Assembly: GCA_963798275.1 (NCBI GenBank)
Contig: CAWCTB010000044.1
Span: forward strand, 1 to 35,112
Direction of reading: 5' to 3'
From: CAWCTB01 sp963798275
GTDB taxonomy: Bacteria; Acidobacteriota; Terriglobia; Terriglobales; Acidobacteriaceae
DNA: 35,112 nucleotides
Shown here: positions 1 through 7,338 of the stretch, piece by piece
Position numbering within the stretch: position 1 is the first letter of the stretch
Layout: each line of letters starts with the position of its first letter
Notes under the pieces: generated by a model
Seen by the model: only the letters and a program-made list of their open reading frames with translations
Database searches by the model: none
What the model was told of the DNA's origin: nothing
Translations under genes and position numbers: made by a program

Positions 1-1
1 G

Positions 2-540
2 ATCGTGGCGGCGGACGAGGGGGTGCGCCGTATCCTCCGGGAGGAGATCGGGGTGCTGCGGCCCGCCTCACCGGACGGCCTGCACACCTTCGCCACCCAG
101 ACCCATCCGGCCGACGGGACAGCCGGTGCCCTCGTGACCACTGTCGGGCGGGCGCGTGAACTCGCGCAGGGCGAGGGGGTGGCCCGCGTCCTGGCGACGG
201 GTTCGCGCGGGCACCGGCCGGGCGCATGCCAGGCTGGTGCCCGCGGCCATGGCCGCGCTGGAATCCGCCGGGCTGACATCAGCCAGGTGGACGCGGTCAC
301 CACGCATAACCCCTTCGCCGTCAACGACGTCTACTTCTCCCGCCAGACGGGTTACCCCCTGGACCAGATGAACGCCTACGGGTGCAGCCTGATCTTCGGC
401 CACCCCCAGGGGCCGACCGGGCTCCGGTCGATCGCCGAGCTCATCAAGATGCGGCTGCGCGGCGGCGGAACCGGCCTGTTCACCGGCTGCGCCGCGGGGG
501 ACACCGGGGCCGCGGTCGTCCTTCCCAGGTCACCGATTGA
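2..540 (+). pseudogene. Thiolase-family acyl-CoA acetyltransferase, C-terminal part, frameshifted
   Basis: The 5' end runs off the window. The visible part resembles the C-terminal half of a thiolase (acyl-CoA C-acetyltransferase), which makes or cleaves 3-ketoacyl-CoA. Recognisable pieces are HPADGTAGA, the stretch NPFAVNDVYFSRQTG, the His-containing GHPQGPTG loop and the late GCAAGDTGAA motif with its Cys. The reading frame changes at least twice between about 180 and 300: PAAMAALESAGL lies in another frame than the flanks. It changes again near 525; after that shift VTD and a TGA at 538-540 give a natural end. The N-terminal catalytic Cys lies outside the window. An SDR follows 28 bp later, a common pairing in lipid or steroid catabolism of actinobacteria. 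Whether the shifts are biological decay or sequencing errors cannot be told here. Confidence 0.7.
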
Positions 541-568
541 CGCAACTCGCAGGCCAGCAGGAAGGACC

Positions 569-1250
569 ATTGCGATCAAACTTGACGGCGAAGTCGCGAT
601 CGTGACTGGAAGCGGTCTCGGTCTCGCCTACGCCCGGGCGCTTGCTGCCGCCGGGGTGGCGGTAGTCATCAACGACGTCAACAAGCAGGCCGCGGACGAG
701 GCGGTCAGGCCCTGGTGGACCGGGCGGTCAGCGAGTACGGCCGGCTCGACATCCTGGTGGGCAACGCCGGAATCCTGCGCGACGCGGTGCTGTGGAAAAT
801 GTCCGGCGACGACTTCGGCGCCGTGATCCCGGGTCCACCCGCGGGGCACCTTCACCTGCACCCGGGCGGCCGCGACCCGCCTGCGGGAGCAGGGCGACGG
901 CGGCCGCATCTGCATCGGGTCACCGACCGGCCAGCTTGGCAACTTCGGCCAGGCGCCCTACGCCGCCGCCAAGGCCGGCGTCTTCGCCCGCCAAAGAGCT
1001 GGGCTTCGGCACCTCGGACGACGCTGCCGCCGCAGTCACCTTCCTCGCTTCAGATGAAGCGGGCAGCATCAGCGGCCAGGTCATCGGTATCGGCGGTGAC
1101 CGGCTCGCGTTGTGGTCACATCCCGCCGAGCAGGCCATCGACTTCCACGACGGCGGCTGGGACCCCGATGGCATCGCGGCGGCGTGGCCGGAGCAGTTCG
1201 CCCCGCACCAGCAGCCAGTCGGCCAGCAGTTCCCCGAACCCCCCTCTTAG
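569..1250 (+). pseudogene. Short-chain dehydrogenase/reductase, frameshifted and internally deleted
   Basis: This is an NAD(P)-dependent SDR oxidoreductase remnant of the HSD17B4/FabG-like type. In order it shows LDGEVAIVTGSGLGLAYA (the glycine-rich cofactor loop, apparently one residue short of TGxxxGxG), then GRLDILVGNAGI, then SPTGQLGNFGQ followed by YAAAK (the catalytic YxxxK), and a C-terminal tail with FLASDEAGSISGQ ending in TAG at 1248-1250. These blocks lie in three different frames, with shifts near 705, 830 and 930. About 70 residues expected between YAAAK and the tail are missing near 985-990, which simple base-calling errors cannot explain. A purine-rich RBS (AGGAAGGA, 559-566) precedes an ATT codon at 569 where the start is expected; ATT may be a misread ATG. 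Confidence 0.65.
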
Positions 1251-1279
1251 CAGGGTTCTTGCGCGTCCGGAAGGACATG

Positions 1280-1297
1280 TGTCCGTAATATTGGACG
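1280..1297 (+). promoter_or_regulatory. Candidate operator for the XRE regulator
   Basis: The inverted repeat GTCC-N8-GGAC with an AT-rich centre (GTAATATT) lies 28 bp upstream of the GTG start of the XRE-cupin regulator. Position, dyad symmetry and the AT-rich core inside very GC-rich DNA suggest a binding site for autoregulation. This is inference from location only. Confidence 0.35.
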
Positions 1298-1324
1298 GTC
1301 CAGGGCGGGTGAGGAGGCGAGGAC

Positions 1325-1901
1325 GTGGCGGCGGACCGGTTTGACCTGGTCGCGCGGAACGTGCGGAGGTTCAGGCACGAGCGAGGATACTCGCTCAGCG
1401 AACTGGCCGGCCGGGCCGGCCTGGCTAAGCAAACCCTGTCCAGCCTCGAGGCGGGCCAGGCCAACCCGACGGTCCTGACCCTCACTACCATCGCGACGGC
1501 CCTCGACATCCCTGTGGCTCACCTGCTGACCGAATATGGATCGCCGGTCCTCATCAGGCGGGCGGACGACGCCACCTGGTCTGAGGGCGCGGGCGGCACG
1601 GTGCGGGAATTCGATGAGATCTACGGCTTCGGCTTCGTGCGTTCCTCACTCATCCGCCACGTCCGCACGGTTAAAGGTTCCCTCAGCACAAGGCGCACCG
1701 GCCCGGGACGCTCCATCACGCCTACGTCATGCACGGGAAGATCAGCCTCGGGCCGACGGGTGAAGGAGTAGATGTGGGGCGGGGCGAGACTGCATCCGAT
1801 TCCCGGGTGATGTCCCGCACCAGACTCACGTTCAGTCCGAGACCGCAGCCCTGTACATGGTGACCACCGTCCCGCACGTCTTCCAGGTCGGCCCGCCCTG
1901 A
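1325..1901 (+). CDS. XRE-family regulator with C-terminal cupin domain, frameshifted
   Basis: The first ~70 residues form a clear XRE/Cro helix-turn-helix (ARNVRRFRHERGYSLSELA, then GLAKQTLSSLEAGQANPT), followed by a domain of the small cupin regulator type. GTG at 1325 is chosen because GAGGCGAGG lies just upstream. The frame breaks near 1680. The continuation HHAYVMHGKISLGPTGEGV and the end TAALYMVTTVPHVFQVGPP lie in other frames, with a stop at 1899-1901. Repaired, the protein would be about 190 residues, normal for this family, which often binds a small metabolite in the cupin and controls neighbouring catabolic genes. The neighbouring thiolase and SDR are plausible but unproven targets. 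Confidence 0.65.
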
Positions 1902-1918
1902 GGCCGCCCACGGCTGGG

Positions 1919-2212
1919 TCACTCACCGTGGTCGATCTGCACGATCTCGCGGCACAGGAACGTGAAAATGCGGGAGGTCAGGTACTTGACCTGGAGTTCA
2001 TGCACCGCCTGGTGCACGTCCTGGCCGGTGAGAAAAGCCTCAAGCACAGCGCGGTCCTCGAACCACAGTTCTTCGTAGGCGGAGAACTGGTTGATGGTGA
2101 CGCCTTCCCACCGGCTGCTCGCGAAGACGGCCGCATCCACCGCACCGGCCAGACGATTCCGGACGTGGCGCAGGACTGGCTGGAGGCCCGGGCGAGCCGG
2201 TGCGCATACTTG
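1919..2212 (-). pseudogene. EthD-like (dimeric alpha-beta barrel) protein, N-terminally truncated
   Basis: The open minus-strand frame contains the stretch RWEGVTINQFSAYEELWFED, which resembles EthD/ABM-type dimeric alpha-beta barrel proteins, where a YxELWF-like strand is typical. The frame is open up to an in-frame stop at 2213-2215 without a convincing start, so the N-terminal part is missing. The stop lies at 1919-1921, tail-to-tail with the XRE regulator. Proteins of this type accompany oxidoreductases and ring-modifying enzymes. The assignment rests on one motif-like stretch. Confidence 0.4.
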
Positions 2213-2324
2213 CTAGTACCTGCGCAGTATGAGTGGCTGTCTAGGGATCCTCAAGGTTGCGGGACGAAAGTGCCAGCGCTGCCGCACGGGCACGCCGCGC
2301 GCAGCCGCGGCGATGACCGCCAGA

Positions 2325-2890
2325 CTCGGGTTCCCGGCGCTGCTCGGCCCGCCCGTCCCGCAGCTCGACCTGGCCTACACGCTGGTGATCTCCCGGGTGA
2401 TCAGCCCGGCCTCCAAGCTGTCCACCGCAAGCTGGTGGGGCGACGTGACACTGGGCCCGGACCTGGGCGCCGCCGGGGCGTCTGCCGATGACATCTCCGG
2501 CGATGGGCTGGCTGGCGCCCGCAGGACCACATCGAGAAGCGGCTGGCGCCGCCGCCACCTGCGCGAGGGCGGGATCGCCATGTTCGACCTGTCCTCGTCC
2601 TGGGTGGAGGGGGCGTATTGCGAGCTGGCCGCGTTCGGGTACTCCCGCGACGGCAAGCGCGGCGAAGCGCAGATCGAGTACGGGCTGCTGACGGACAAGG
2701 ACGGCCGCCCGGTGGCGGTGCGGTGTTCGCCGGCAACACCGGCGACCCGAAGACCTTCCCCCAAGCGGTGGACGCGGTGCGCGGCACGTTCGGCCTCAAG
2801 CAGATGATCATGGTCGGGACCGGGGATGATCACCTCGGCGCGGATTGTGGACCTGCGGAAACCGGAGGGCATGGCGTGGATCACCTGCTT
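2325..2890 (+). pseudogene. IS1634-type transposase fragment (DDE, IS4-like), frameshifted
   Basis: Pieces of an IS1634/IS4-group transposase are recognisable: LVISRVISPASKLSTASW, then MFDLSSSWVEGAYCELAAFG, then GYSRDGKRGEAQIEYGLL (the conserved YSRDGKRG block), then FAGNTGDPKTFPQAVD and MITSARIVDLRKPEGMAWIT. The blocks lie in at least three frames, with breaks near 2490-2560, 2720 and 2820. The C-terminal third is missing: homology stops near 2890, where an oppositely oriented IS630-type fragment begins. No terminal inverted repeats are seen. Confidence 0.7.
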
Positions 2891-3443
2891 GATTCGTCCT
2901 CGAAAATCAGCCAGGCACCCAGGTCCGCCGCCGTCCTTTTACTGCCGGCCAGGTCTCCTCCCGCCAGGCAGCGATCCGCGCCTCATCCCGTTCCGCCGCA
3001 CGGCGGGCCGGGACCTGCACACTCCACCCGGTCGTGCAGCGCAGCAGACCCACCCCGGCCAGCGTGTAGTCCACCTTGCACCTGCCGCGGATCACCTCAG
3101 CGATCCGGGCCGGCGTCCAGCACTGATCCTCATCCCAGCCCCAGGCGGCCGGGCCGGCGTCCAGCACCGTCTCCAGTGCCAGCGCGGCTTGAGGGGCAGT
3201 GAGCTTGCACTTCGCCCCGCCCGCGCCCTTGGACGCCAGCGCTACCCGGCCACCGCGGGCCGGCGCCCGCCGCCACCGGTTCGCCGACATCCGCGACACC
3301 CGGAACCGCCGGGCCACCGCCCGGTCACTGGCCCCCGCCTCGATTAACTCCGCCGCCGCCAACCTGACCTGCTCCCGGCGGGCCCGCTCAGCCGCGGTCA
3401 GCCCGCCACCATCGGCATACCTCATGACTCCGGCATACCGCAC
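2891..3443 (-). pseudogene. IS630-type transposase N-terminal fragment, unrelated to the element at 4483
   Basis: A minus-strand frame of 178 codons starts MRYADGGGLTAAERARREQV and contains a helix-turn-helix (GASDRAVARRFRVSRMSANRWRR). It then has WTPARIAEVIRG and VGLLRCTTGWSVQVPARRAA, the winged-helix arrangement of IS630-family transposases common in actinobacteria. The frame ends at GRRRTWVPG; a one-base shift continues it as WLIFEDES, the first catalytic-Asp region of the DDE domain. Homology ends at about 2891, where the IS1634 fragment begins in the opposite orientation. Most of the DDE domain is absent. Confidence 0.65.
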
Positions 3444-3478
3444 GACGAGCCAGCCGTCACCAGGCCATAACCCCCGCC

Positions 3479-3608
3479 ATTGAAGACCTTTTTACCGCCT
3501 GAGGCTGCCGTCATGCTGGCCGTCGCCATCGCCACTGGCCTGGCACGACGGCTCAGCTACGGCAGCATCTACACCCGCAAGCTCCGGCATCGATATCGAG
3601 TTGCCTAG
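3479..3608 (+). pseudogene. Fragment of a CLC-type chloride channel
   Basis: The short stretch EAAVMLAVAIATGLARRLSY followed by GSIYTRKL resembles the last membrane helix of CLC chloride channel/transporter proteins, where an SYGTIYTxKLxRRGIDI-like sequence is typical. The expected GIDIE is present directly downstream in the next frame (from about 3589), so a one-base shift is likely. Nothing of the rest of the channel is present. This may be the end of a deleted gene. Confidence 0.45.
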
Positions 3609-3666
3609 CGACGTTGGCCAAACTCAGCCGCGTAAAGCCATGCCGCCAGATCCAGGTGCGCTAAAT

Positions 3667-4449
3667 TTAGTTGAGATCAGCCCGGCGGAAGGCGACAACG
3701 GCAGCAAGCAGGACCGCCAGGCCGACCACGATCAAGACAGCGAAGTCAACCGCGCTGACCCCTCTGCTGATCTGGTCGTTGCCGACCGACCAGTAGAAGA
3801 GTGAGAGATACCGGCCCGGCCGGATACTCGAGATCGTCAACGCCAGTGAGCTGAGCAGATACGAGGCGGCAGCCAGACCCGCACCGACGCCGAGGGCAGT
3901 TCCCCGTCGGCCAGTGATCGCCCCGACGGCCATGGTCACCAAGCCGAAATCCAGGCCCAGCAGTACCAGCGCGACCGAGACGGCAATCGTATTGGCAGGG
4001 CTGATGGCGAGCTGGAAGCCGCGGCCGATGATCACGCAGATGGTCACCGCGACGCCGAGGAGGATGGCTTGCAGGGCCATCGCTCCGGCCTTCTGGAGGA
4101 GGATTGTGCGGCGGCGGATCGGCAGCGCCGCCACCAGGGCCAGGGTGCCGTCCTCGTCTTGCCCGGCTAGCGAAGCAGCGCCGTAGCCGATGGTGAGCAG
4201 CAGCATGATCAGCGGGAAGAAGTTGCCGTAGATGTTCCCGTTCAGCCAGCCGCTGGGCGAGGTCAGCGGCCCGCTGACGCCGAACAAGGCGGCGGCGGTC
4301 GAGCCGGAGAGGCTATTGAGCGACGTGGAGTTCTTGAAGGAGGGATAGAGCGCCACCACGATCAGCGTGTAGAAGGCCATCCCGGCCGCGTACCCGATAG
4401 CGCTGCGGCGCCGCAGTCGCAGGTCCAACCTGGTGATGCTAGCCAGCAT
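3667..4449 (-). CDS. ABC-2 type transporter permease
   Basis: This intact 260-residue membrane protein has about six hydrophobic segments. The arrangement is an N-terminal helix (AAGMAFYTLIVVALY), a long outer loop, then helices near residues 75-95, 120-145, 150-175, 185-205 and 232-255. The loop AGQDEDGTLALVAALPIRRR between helices 2 and 3 is typical of ABC-2 permeases, where the partner ATPase contacts the membrane subunit. The ATPase would be expected just upstream, right of 4449. Only a possible tail remains (QGGDHA and a stop at 4462-4464) before the IS begins, so the transporter has lost its motor subunit here. Substrate unknown. Its high-GC codon use matches the left arm of the window. 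Confidence 0.75.
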   Translation of the reverse strand: MLASITRLDLRLRRRSAIGYAAGMAFYTLIVVALYPSFKNSTSLNSLSGSTAAALFGVSGPLTSPSGWLNGNIYGNFFPLIMLLLTIGYGAASLAGQDEDGTLALVAALPIRRRTILLQKAGAMALQAILLGVAVTICVIIGRGFQLAISPANTIAVSVALVLLGLDFGLVTMAVGAITGRRGTALGVGAGLAAASYLLSSLALTISSIRPGRYLSLFYWSVGNDQISRGVSAVDFAVLIVVGLAVLLAAVVAFRRADLN

Positions 4450-4482
4450 GATGAAACCGCGCTATGCATGATCCCCGCCTTG

Positions 4483-4518
4483 GTGCTAGTGTATACTTGC
4501 ATTAATTAGCGTATGGTG
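4483..4518 (+). repeat. Left terminal inverted repeat of the IS630 element
   Basis: It shares GTGCTAGT, the core GCAT and the inner block TTAGCGTATG with the reverse complement of 5571-5606. The middle eight bases (4491-4498) are poorly conserved between the two ends. Confidence 0.75.
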
Positions 4519-4524
4519 TATAGT
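4497..4524 (+). promoter_or_regulatory. Candidate transposase promoter inside the left IS end
   Basis: TTGCAT (4497-4502) and TATAGT (4519-4524) are spaced by 16 bp, a reasonable sigma-70-like pair. The ATG at 4532 lies only 7 bp after the -10 box, so transcription would start at or next to the ATG and give a leaderless mRNA. No Shine-Dalgarno sequence is visible. Confidence 0.4.
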
Positions 4525-4531
4525 AGTTCGC

Positions 4532-5596
4532 ATGCAGGCGCGGACCGTAGAGTTGAACAGTGCGGAGCGGGAGCAGTTGCAAGCCACGGTGCGGCGGGCA
4601 ACCAGCCCGGTCCGGGATGTATTCCGGGCGCGCATCGTTCTGGATGCCGCCGCCGGTTTGAGCAATGAGGCGATTGCGGCGGCCAGAAAGACGCGTCCGG
4701 CAACCGTGAGCAAGTGGCGGGGCCGCTTTTTGGCGGCGCGGCTGGAGGGCCTCGGCGATGCCCCGCGCAGCGGCAAGCCCGCCCGCTACGACCAAAAAAC
4801 AGAACGGCGGATTCTGCAACAGCTGGACACCCCGGCTCCCGCCGGCTACGCGCGCTGGAACGGGACCTTGCTGGCCGCCGCGCTGCCCGACATTTCCGCC
4901 GATCAGATCTGGCGGGTGTTGCGCAAACACGGGATCAGCCTGGAACGCCGGCGCAGCTGGTGTGTCAGTACCGATCCTTGTTTTGCCCAGAAAGCCGCCG
5001 ATGTTGTGGGGCTTTACCTGAACCCTCCGGAGAATGCCATCGTGCTGTCGGTCGACGAAAAACCGCACATCCAAGCCCTGGAGCGCGCCCAAGGCTGGCT
5101 GCGGCTACCCAACGGCAAGGCCCTTACCGGGTTCTCGCATGACTATAAGCGGCACGGCACCACCACCCTGTTTGCCGCCCTGGAAGTGGCCACCGGACTG
5201 GTCAAGGCAGGCCATTACCAGCGTCGCCGCCGAGTGGAGTTCCTGGATTTCATGAATGGCGTCTGCAGCGCCTATCCCCAGCAGCAAATCCATGTCATTC
5301 TCGACAATCTCAATACCCACAAACCCAAACACGATGGCTGGCTGCAGTGCCACAAAAACGTCCGCTTCCACTACACTCCCACCCACGCCTCGTGGCTCAA
5401 TCAGATCGAGATCTGGTTCAGTATTCTCAGCCGCCAAGCGCTGGCGACGGCCAGCTTCCACAGCGTCCCACAACTCTGCCGTAAGATCGACGACTTCCTC
5501 GCCGCCTATAACCAGACCGCCCATCCCTTCGAATGGAAGAAACAAGTGGTGTTCCAGAAACACCCCAAAACATCATACGCTAACTTATGCAGCTAA
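4532..5596 (+). CDS. IS630-family transposase
   Basis: This intact 354-residue transposase has an N-terminal helix-turn-helix region (about residues 10-75; LSNEAIAAARKTRPATVSKW), a linker domain, and a DDE catalytic domain. The catalytic acids are D175 in SVDEKP, D258 in VILDNLNTHK and E293 in WLNQIEIWF; the D-34-E spacing is typical of IS630. The last codons and the TAA (5594-5596) lie within the right terminal repeat, so the repeat encodes the C-terminus. All key residues are present, so it may be active. Confidence 0.92.
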   Translation: MQARTVELNSAEREQLQATVRRATSPVRDVFRARIVLDAAAGLSNEAIAAARKTRPATVSKWRGRFLAARLEGLGDAPRSGKPARYDQKTERRILQQLDTPAPAGYARWNGTLLAAALPDISADQIWRVLRKHGISLERRRSWCVSTDPCFAQKAADVVGLYLNPPENAIVLSVDEKPHIQALERAQGWLRLPNGKALTGFSHDYKRHGTTTLFAALEVATGLVKAGHYQRRRRVEFLDFMNGVCSAYPQQQIHVILDNLNTHKPKHDGWLQCHKNVRFHYTPTHASWLNQIEIWFSILSRQALATASFHSVPQLCRKIDDFLAAYNQTAHPFEWKKQVVFQKHPKTSYANLCS

Positions 5597-5606
5597 GTAC
5601 TAGCAC
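5571..5606 (-). repeat. Right terminal inverted repeat of the IS630 element
   Basis: The reverse complement matches the left end at the outer GTGCTAGT, the central GCAT and the inner TTAGCGTATG. It overlaps the 3' end of the transposase gene. Confidence 0.75.
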
Positions 5607-5620
5607 GATGTGCGTGCGCC

Positions 5621-5638
5621 GTTTAGTCTTTGCTAAAC
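5621..5638 (+). other. Small hairpin upstream of lnt
   Basis: GTTTAG (5621-5626) and CTAAAC (5633-5638) form a six-base stem with a six-base loop, only 7 bp before the GTG of lnt. No Shine-Dalgarno is visible between them. It could influence translation initiation or be a leftover of the region before IS insertion. Confidence 0.3.
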
Positions 5639-5645
5639 TCCCCCT

Positions 5646-7259
5646 GTGACTCGAATCCGCCGGAATGCCTGGATACTCGCCTGTCTCTCAGGCATTCTGC
5701 AGGTGCTTATCTTTCCCAGTCCAGCCTTCTATTTCTTGAGCTGGGGCGCTTTGGCGCCGCTCATCTACGCCATCCTGCAATGCCGTGAGCAAGACGTCAC
5801 CCTGGCGTTGGCCGATGGCGGAAAGTTCTTCGCCCCGGCAACTGCGTTCCAAGGCTTTCTGCTCGGCTACTTCAGCGGCGTGATCTGGTACCTCGGCAGC
5901 TGCTACTGGGTTTATCACGTCATGCACTCGTACGGCGGATTGGGCACAGTCACGTCGGCGATTCTTTTGCTCCTGTTTGCGCTGTACCTCGCGCTGTATC
6001 ACGGCCTCTTCGGATTTCTGATCGCCTTAATCGCCTGCCGCCGCAACGGCTTCAGCCTGCGCGCCCTGGTCTTCGCGCCCTTCGCCTGGGTCGCGGTCGA
6101 ACTCGCTCGCACTTACATCACCGGCTTCCCCTGGGACCTGCTCGGCACCACCCAGATCGACAACATCCCGTTGTCGCGCATCGCAACCGTGACGGGTGTC
6201 TACGGATTATCGTTTGAGATCGCGCTGGTGAACACCGCTATCGCAGCCAGCTTCCTGGTGCCGCGTCGCAAACGAACGCTCCTGCTGACCGTCTCGCTCG
6301 TGTCGGCGATTCTGCTGCACGCCGGGAAGTTCTATTCGCCCCCTGCGCTTTCCGCCACCCATGGCGTGACCCTGGTACAGTCCAATATCCCCATCCTCGA
6401 TTCTGGCGACTGGACGCTCGACTATCTGCAACAGACGCTCTCCGAACTCAGCGCGCTCAGCGTGCGTCCCCAGGCCGAGTCAGCGCGAATACCCGGCTTG
6501 ATCATCTGGCCCGAGTCTCCCTCCCCGTTCTTTGTGACCGACCTGCATGTGCGGCTCACCCTCGGCGATGTCGCCCGCCGCACCGATTCCTCCATCATCG
6601 CCGGGACCCTCGGCATCGAGCACACCGGCGATCCCAATCGTCAACCCGAGATCTACAATTCCGCATCGGTTATCGCTCCCAGCGGTGCGTGGGTTTCGCA
6701 GTACAACAAGATTCACCTCGTACCCTTCGGCGAGTACATTCCGGTCGCCCAGTTGCTCAGCTTTGCCAAGGCGCTCACCAACGAAGTGAGCACCTTTGCC
6801 CGGGGTACCAGCCGCGAGCCATTGCAGGTCGACGGCGCCCGCATCGGCGTCTTCATCTGCTACGAGTCCGTCTTTCCCAACGAGGTGCGCCAGTTCGCGA
6901 AGAATGGAGCGGAGGTGTTCGTCAACATCTCCAACGACGGCTGGTTTGGCCAGACCGGCGCTCCCCGTCAGCACTTGAACATGGCGCGCATGCGCGCGGT
7001 CGAGAACCAGCGCTGGCTCCTGCGCGACACCAACACCGGCATTACCGCAATAATCGATCCCTATGGACGTGTCCGGGCCGAGGCCCCGCGTGGCCAGCGA
7101 ACTTCGCTGCAGGGCGCCTACGATGTCGAGCGCGCCACCACTTTCTACACCCGCTACGGCGATTGGTTCTGCTTTGCCTGTGCGATAATCACGCTACTGG
7201 GCTTGTTGCTACGCGTTTACCGCAAAGAACCGGCCTCCGCAGGAGGCGGCATAGCATAG
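5646..7259 (+). CDS. lnt: Apolipoprotein N-acyltransferase
   Basis: Lnt transfers an acyl chain to the N-terminal Cys of lipoproteins in the inner membrane, the last step of lipoprotein maturation in diderm bacteria. The 537-residue protein has hydrophobic helices over about residues 8-230, a carbon-nitrogen hydrolase (nitrilase) domain from about 238 to 495, and a final helix near 513-528. The catalytic triad is visible: E290 in IIWPESPSPF, K355 in YNKIHLVPFGEY and C405 in VFICYESVFP. GTG at 5646 is the earliest sensible start; no good RBS is seen, and the IS ends only 39 bp upstream. The native upstream region may therefore be lost, and expression may depend on the IS or a minimal promoter. 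prfB follows after 79 bp on the same strand. Confidence 0.93.
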   Translation: MTRIRRNAWILACLSGILQVLIFPSPAFYFLSWGALAPLIYAILQCREQDVTLALADGGKFFAPATAFQGFLLGYFSGVIWYLGSCYWVYHVMHSYGGLGTVTSAILLLLFALYLALYHGLFGFLIALIACRRNGFSLRALVFAPFAWVAVELARTYITGFPWDLLGTTQIDNIPLSRIATVTGVYGLSFEIALVNTAIAASFLVPRRKRTLLLTVSLVSAILLHAGKFYSPPALSATHGVTLVQSNIPILDSGDWTLDYLQQTLSELSALSVRPQAESARIPGLIIWPESPSPFFVTDLHVRLTLGDVARRTDSSIIAGTLGIEHTGDPNRQPEIYNSASVIAPSGAWVSQYNKIHLVPFGEYIPVAQLLSFAKALTNEVSTFARGTSREPLQVDGARIGVFICYESVFPNEVRQFAKNGAEVFVNISNDGWFGQTGAPRQHLNMARMRAVENQRWLLRDTNTGITAIIDPYGRVRAEAPRGQRTSLQGAYDVERATTFYTRYGDWFCFACAIITLLGLLLRVYRKEPASAGGGIA

Positions 7260-7338
7260 CCTGCCGTTGCAAGGGTGGGTATGCTGCTTAGGGTTGTATT
7301 GCCCATGAAACCGGCCCAAAAGGAGTTTCGCAACAATC

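Larger units (their letters stand above)
4483..5606 (+). mobile_element. IS630-family insertion sequence
   Basis: The element is about 1.1 kb with one transposase gene and terminal inverted repeats at 4483-4518 and 5571-5606 (about 28 of 36 positions match). The outer octamers GTGCTAGT and ACTAGCAC are exact complements. IS630 elements insert at TA, often inside CTAG. Read that way, the element is 4489-5600 with TA duplicated at 4487-4488 and 5601-5602, and the empty site would have been GTGCTAGCAC. The flanks look taxonomically different: actinobacterium-like on the left, acidobacterium-like on the right. Confidence 0.85.
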
